Part shown: positions 4,768 to 7,473 of the stretch, one piece after another | Layout of the letters: each line of letters opens with the position of its first letter | Numbering within the stretch: position 1 is the stretch's first letter | Assembly (NCBI GenBank): GCA_021160705.1 | Contig: JAGHBZ010000280.1 | Span: forward strand, 1-7,473 | Origin: Candidatus Sumerlaeota bacterium | GTDB lineage: Bacteria; Sumerlaeota; Sumerlaeia; MWCT01; JAGHBZ01 | Length of the DNA stretch: 7,473 bases | Direction: 5' to 3' | Made by a program: the position numbers and the translations under genes | The notes under the pieces: model-generated | Database searches by the model: none | Seen by the model: the letters and a program-made list of their open reading frames with translations, nothing else | Told to the model about the DNA's origin: nothing

Positions 4768-7473
4768 ATGTTAAAGAAATTGTTAATGAGTATTGGAGGC
4801 CTCCTGCCAGGAGGTTTTTTTCTTCCATTTTTATTGTGTCTTTTTCTCGCAAGAAATGAGGCGTTCTCTACCGAAATAATGATTGAGGACGGCTCTGGTG
4901 CTAAGGACTGGATTACCACTACTCCGGATATGTGTTATGAGAACTGGCGAGGACTCTTTACAATTAAAGAAGCAAAGAGCGAAGGTGGAGTCCTCACGTT
5001 GAGTATAGTGACAAAATGGCTGGAGGAGGATTTCGGCAGGTTTGTTAAATTCTTTGAGCCGGTGGATGTCTCCAAATATCAGGATTTCTCTATGCTTTGG
5101 CGTGCTATGGACGAAGAGAGTGCCAGGTTCAACCAGCTTGATGTTTCTCTGGTGGTTGAGAACATTAATGGAGAAAAGTTTATCGTCTCTGACTGGACTT
5201 ATAACAAAAAGGAGATGTTTCTCTGTGTATATGGTCTGGAGTATCAGTGGAAGGAATTCTTTGAGTCGGAGGCTGAGGTAACAAATCCGGAGACTATCCC
5301 ACCCAGGGAGTGGCAAATTCTAAAGTTTAACATCTATAAGAGACTCGCAGAACAAGGGGCAACTTCTTACCTTGTGAAGAACATTTCTCTCAGGCTCGCC
5401 GATACAAAAAGAGGCAAGGAATGTACCTATTTCGCCATTAATAAGAAGATGGGTGTGCAGATAAAATGGATTAAGTTCAGTGAACCAGAGAGCCCTATCC
5501 CTGTGAGGAAGCCTATCCCCCAAATGCATCAGGAATATCGGGAAAATATATGCGATATAATGGACAGGTCACCAATGAATATAAAACTCAATTGGGTGAG
5601 ACTCTGGTATAGGGTGCATAATCCCGAGATTGAGAATCTGGGCAACATAAATCGCATCACCTATGACCTTATAAGGAACGGAGAGATAGAAGACCGTAGA
5701 TTTTACTATCGTCGTCTTGGCTTGAAAAACATCCCTGAGACCTACTTCCCGTTTAAGGGTACAGATGAGTATGGAGAACTAATCAGGGAACTGAGGCAGA
5801 TAGATGTATCTGAGTATCAGGAGTTTGTTATGCACTGGCGGGCAAAAGATGAGCTCAGTGCCCGACGGAATATGCTGGATTTCAGAATAACTGTGAACAA
5901 TGAAGTTGGCGAGAATTTCGTTATTGCTGACTGGGGCTGGACACATAATGACCCAAAAACACAGCCTTCAAGAGAATGGAAAACCCTAAGAGTCAACGTC
6001 TATAAGATTCTTAAAGATAAAGGGGCTCACTCTTTCAGGCTTGTTCATCTTATCCTCGCGTTCAGCGATGCGGATACCCCGCCACCGAATTCTACTAAAT
6101 TTGTTGGTGAACTGGGAATAGAGTTTGATACACTTCAGTTTGAGAAACCAGCTAAGCCGCTCCCCGTGGAGAAGCCAGATGAAAATTGGTGGCGACGGGA
6201 GATAAAGCGACTTGTCCAGCAGGTGAAACCGTATGAAGAATTGCCAGATGAACCAATACCAGTAAGTCCATTTATTGACCGTATGGGTGGACGCCTGATA
6301 AGAAATGGGGAATTCTTCTATTATATTGGCGGGAACGCCTGGATACTGTGGCAATACCCGGAAAAAGAGATAGAAAAGTGCGTAAAGGCGGCTAAAGAAG
6401 TTGGACTTAAAGTCCTGCGTATCTTCTTACCCGACCTATTCGAGCCTTATCCTGGGCAATATAACGAAGCACTGTTCAGAAAACTGGATTATATCCTTTA
6501 TCTCTGCCGTCAGAATGGGATTGCTGTGAACATAGCGTTGAAAGATAATTGTGACGCTTACGGATGGGTTGGCAGATGGTGGGACGCATTTCCAGCGACA
6601 CGTGGTCCTTATGCCTGGTTTGTACAACCCTCCTGGCCACCGAATACCTCTAACTATACTGACCCCGCTGCAAAAAGAATGTTCAAGGAATATATCCGAT
6701 ATGTGGTCACAAGGAAAAACACCTATACCGGGATTCGATACTGTGATGACCCCACGATTTTTGTCTGGGAACTTGCCAATGAACCCTCATATCCAAAACA
6801 TCCCGGCGACCCAGAGCAGATGAAATACTGGAATAGATGGCTCCGGAAAAAATATGGAACTGAGGAGGCATTAAACAAGGAATGGGTCGGCTCAAGCAGG
6901 CTTAAACCTGGTGAAAAGATTGGTAATATCCCTATCCCTTCAGAAAAGGAAATGCTGAGAGATGCAGATTTCAAGGAATTCCAGGCTCAGATGCATAATG
7001 ATTGGGGATGGGAACTCAGCTCGTTTATCCAGCAACTCGACCCAAATCATCTTGTTAATAGGAACATCGGCGATTGGTGGTGGCACAAGGACGATTCCTA
7101 CAATGAGCAAGACCCAAAACATCTTATTGATGAGCACAGTTATGGGATAAATTTTGCCGACCTGATAGAGCATCATTATAAATGTGCCAGAAGAGCCCAT
7201 CTTAAATATCACAGACCTTTTATCCTGGGGGAATTCGGTCAGCCAGTAAGTTATCCTGCACGGTACAATCTCTTTGAACTCTATAAAGAGATAATGCTTA
7301 ACTTTCGGATAAGTGGTATCCAGTTCTGGAACTGGGGGCTTGCCCATGGGATAGTGAATTGTGACTTTGAACCGTACTCGGATGTCTGGGAGATTTTTCC
7401 CTGGGCGAAGGAAGACCGCTGGCATACTCTTAAATTAATTGAACTCATAAAAGACACTGCTCGGGGCTGTGAG
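4768..7473 (+). CDS. Secreted multidomain glycoside hydrolase, GH5-type (mannanase-like), 3' end outside window
   Basis: This frame is open for 902 codons to the window edge with no stop. Residues 1 to about 35 form a signal peptide: MLKKLL start, hydrophobic core, and a likely cut near AFST at 32-35. Two related beta-rich domains follow, at roughly 40-240 and 280-460. Their cores, 98-145 and 344-391, are about half identical (DVSxYQxF, MxWRAxDExSARxNxLD, then DW). The catalytic TIM barrel starts near 506. Its signs are GGNAW at 521-525, R551 in VLRIF, KDNCDAYG at 592-599, YTGIRYCDDPTIFVWELANEP ending at 673 with likely acid/base E672, H790 and Y792, likely nucleophile E822 in ILGEFG, and W854/W856 near the end of the barrel. 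The TGxxYxDDPTIxxWELANEP pattern is known from GH5 endo-mannanases, so a beta-mannan or related beta-glycan substrate is likely but not proven. The missing end may hold only the last helix or further domains. Confidence 0.9.
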   Translation, partial: MLKKLLMSIGGLLPGGFFLPFLLCLFLARNEAFSTEIMIEDGSGAKDWITTTPDMCYENWRGLFTIKEAKSEGGVLTLSIVTKWLEEDFGRFVKFFEPVDVSKYQDFSMLWRAMDEESARFNQLDVSLVVENINGEKFIVSDWTYNKKEMFLCVYGLEYQWKEFFESEAEVTNPETIPPREWQILKFNIYKRLAEQGATSYLVKNISLRLADTKRGKECTYFAINKKMGVQIKWIKFSEPESPIPVRKPIPQMHQEYRENICDIMDRSPMNIKLNWVRLWYRVHNPEIENLGNINRITYDLIRNGEIEDRRFYYRRLGLKNIPETYFPFKGTDEYGELIRELRQIDVSEYQEFVMHWRAKDELSARRNMLDFRITVNNEVGENFVIADWGWTHNDPKTQPSREWKTLRVNVYKILKDKGAHSFRLVHLILAFSDADTPPPNSTKFVGELGIEFDTLQFEKPAKPLPVEKPDENWWRREIKRLVQQVKPYEELPDEPIPVSPFIDRMGGRLIRNGEFFYYIGGNAWILWQYPEKEIEKCVKAAKEVGLKVLRIFLPDLFEPYPGQYNEALFRKLDYILYLCRQNGIAVNIALKDNCDAYGWVGRWWDAFPATRGPYAWFVQPSWPPNTSNYTDPAAKRMFKEYIRYVVTRKNTYTGIRYCDDPTIFVWELANEPSYPKHPGDPEQMKYWNRWLRKKYGTEEALNKEWVGSSRLKPGEKIGNIPIPSEKEMLRDADFKEFQAQMHNDWGWELSSFIQQLDPNHLVNRNIGDWWWHKDDSYNEQDPKHLIDEHSYGINFADLIEHHYKCARRAHLKYHRPFILGEFGQPVSYPARYNLFELYKEIMLNFRISGIQFWNWGLAHGIVNCDFEPYSDVWEIFPWAKEDRWHTLKLIELIKDTARGCE
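4800..4821 (+). terminator. Terminator-like hairpin inside the start of the GH5-type gene
   Basis: CCTCC (4800-4804) and GGAGG (4810-4814) form a GC-rich stem around TGCCA, and the pairing can extend inward through T4805-A4809. Seven Ts follow directly (4815-4821). This is the form of a rho-independent terminator, but it lies about 30 bases inside the coding sequence, in codons for the signal peptide (LLPGGFFL). The stem is short, so efficiency is uncertain; it may act as an attenuator, as the end of the upstream transcript, or be a chance result of codon choice. Confidence 0.4.
5059..5202 (+). repeat. First copy of a duplicated domain core (protein-level repeat)
   Basis: Residues 98-145 of the GH5-type protein: DVSKYQDF, MLWRAMDEESARFNQLD, then SDWTY. 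The copy at 5797-5940 matches at about 25 of 48 residues without gaps. A further similar stretch follows in both copies (REW, then an NxYK segment). The two copies are 246 residues apart. The DNA itself is diverged, so the duplication is old. Confidence 0.75.
5797..5940 (+). repeat. Second copy of the duplicated domain core (protein-level repeat)
   Basis: Residues 344-391 of the GH5-type protein: DVSEYQEF, MHWRAKDELSARRNMLD, then ADWGW. It aligns without gaps to the first copy. This one lies closer to the catalytic domain, joined to it by a charged, proline-rich linker at about 460-505. Confidence 0.75.

Noticed and set aside
4795..4804. GGAGGCCTCC palindrome as a protein-binding operator
   Set aside because: It is only 10 bases, has no second copy and lies within codons; it is better explained as part of the overlapping hairpin or by chance.
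4831..5316. 161-codon minus-strand frame, with a similar one at 6940-7425
   Set aside because: Both lie fully inside the GH5-type coding region on the opposite strand, where the + strand frame has clear domain repeats and catalytic motifs.

Overview
The window reads as a bacterial sugar-uptake and polysaccharide-degradation operon, all on the + strand. Genes are packed with gaps of 3 to 32 bases or a 4-base ATGA overlap. Base composition looks moderate (GC in the mid-40s by eye), with frequent AGA/AGG (Arg) and ATA (Ile) codons. The binding protein has a cleavable signal peptide but no lipobox cysteine, which fits a periplasmic protein of a double-membraned (diderm) bacterium better than a Gram-positive lipoprotein. 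I cannot name the phylum. An uncultured, carbohydrate-degrading deep-branching bacterium would fit, but that is a guess.

Layout: (1) positions 2-211, the C-terminal end of an unrecognised protein entering from the left edge; (2) 233-1570, a family 1 extracellular sugar-binding protein; (3) 1567-2472, a MalF/UgpA-type inner-membrane permease interrupted by an in-frame TAG at 2296-2298; (4) 2476-3327, the partner MalG/UgpE-type permease, intact; (5) 3332-4735, a secreted right-handed parallel beta-helix protein of the pectate-lyase-like fold; (6) 4768 to the right edge, a large secreted protein with two related N-terminal beta-rich domains and a C-terminal GH5-type (mannanase-like) glycoside hydrolase domain, still open at the window end and having no stop codon inside the window.

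The likely division of labour is inferred. The two secreted proteins attack or bind plant- or algal-type polysaccharide outside the cytoplasm. The binding protein captures the released oligosaccharides and the two permeases carry them in. No ATPase subunit and no regulator are in the window, so the ATPase is probably encoded elsewhere, as is common for this transporter class.

Two points deserve attention. First, the TAG in the MalF-type gene: the reading frame continues past it with unmistakable permease sequence to a normal 301-codon length, and the TAG sits where this family usually has an aromatic residue. This could be a recent nonsense mutation, a sequence error or readthrough. Second, a terminator-like hairpin plus seven Ts lies inside the signal-peptide codons of the GH5 gene, and its 5' arm is also complementary to that gene's own ribosome binding site. 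This suggests a possible attenuation switch. No RNA genes, mobile elements, CRISPR arrays or gene-free stretches longer than 300 bases were seen.
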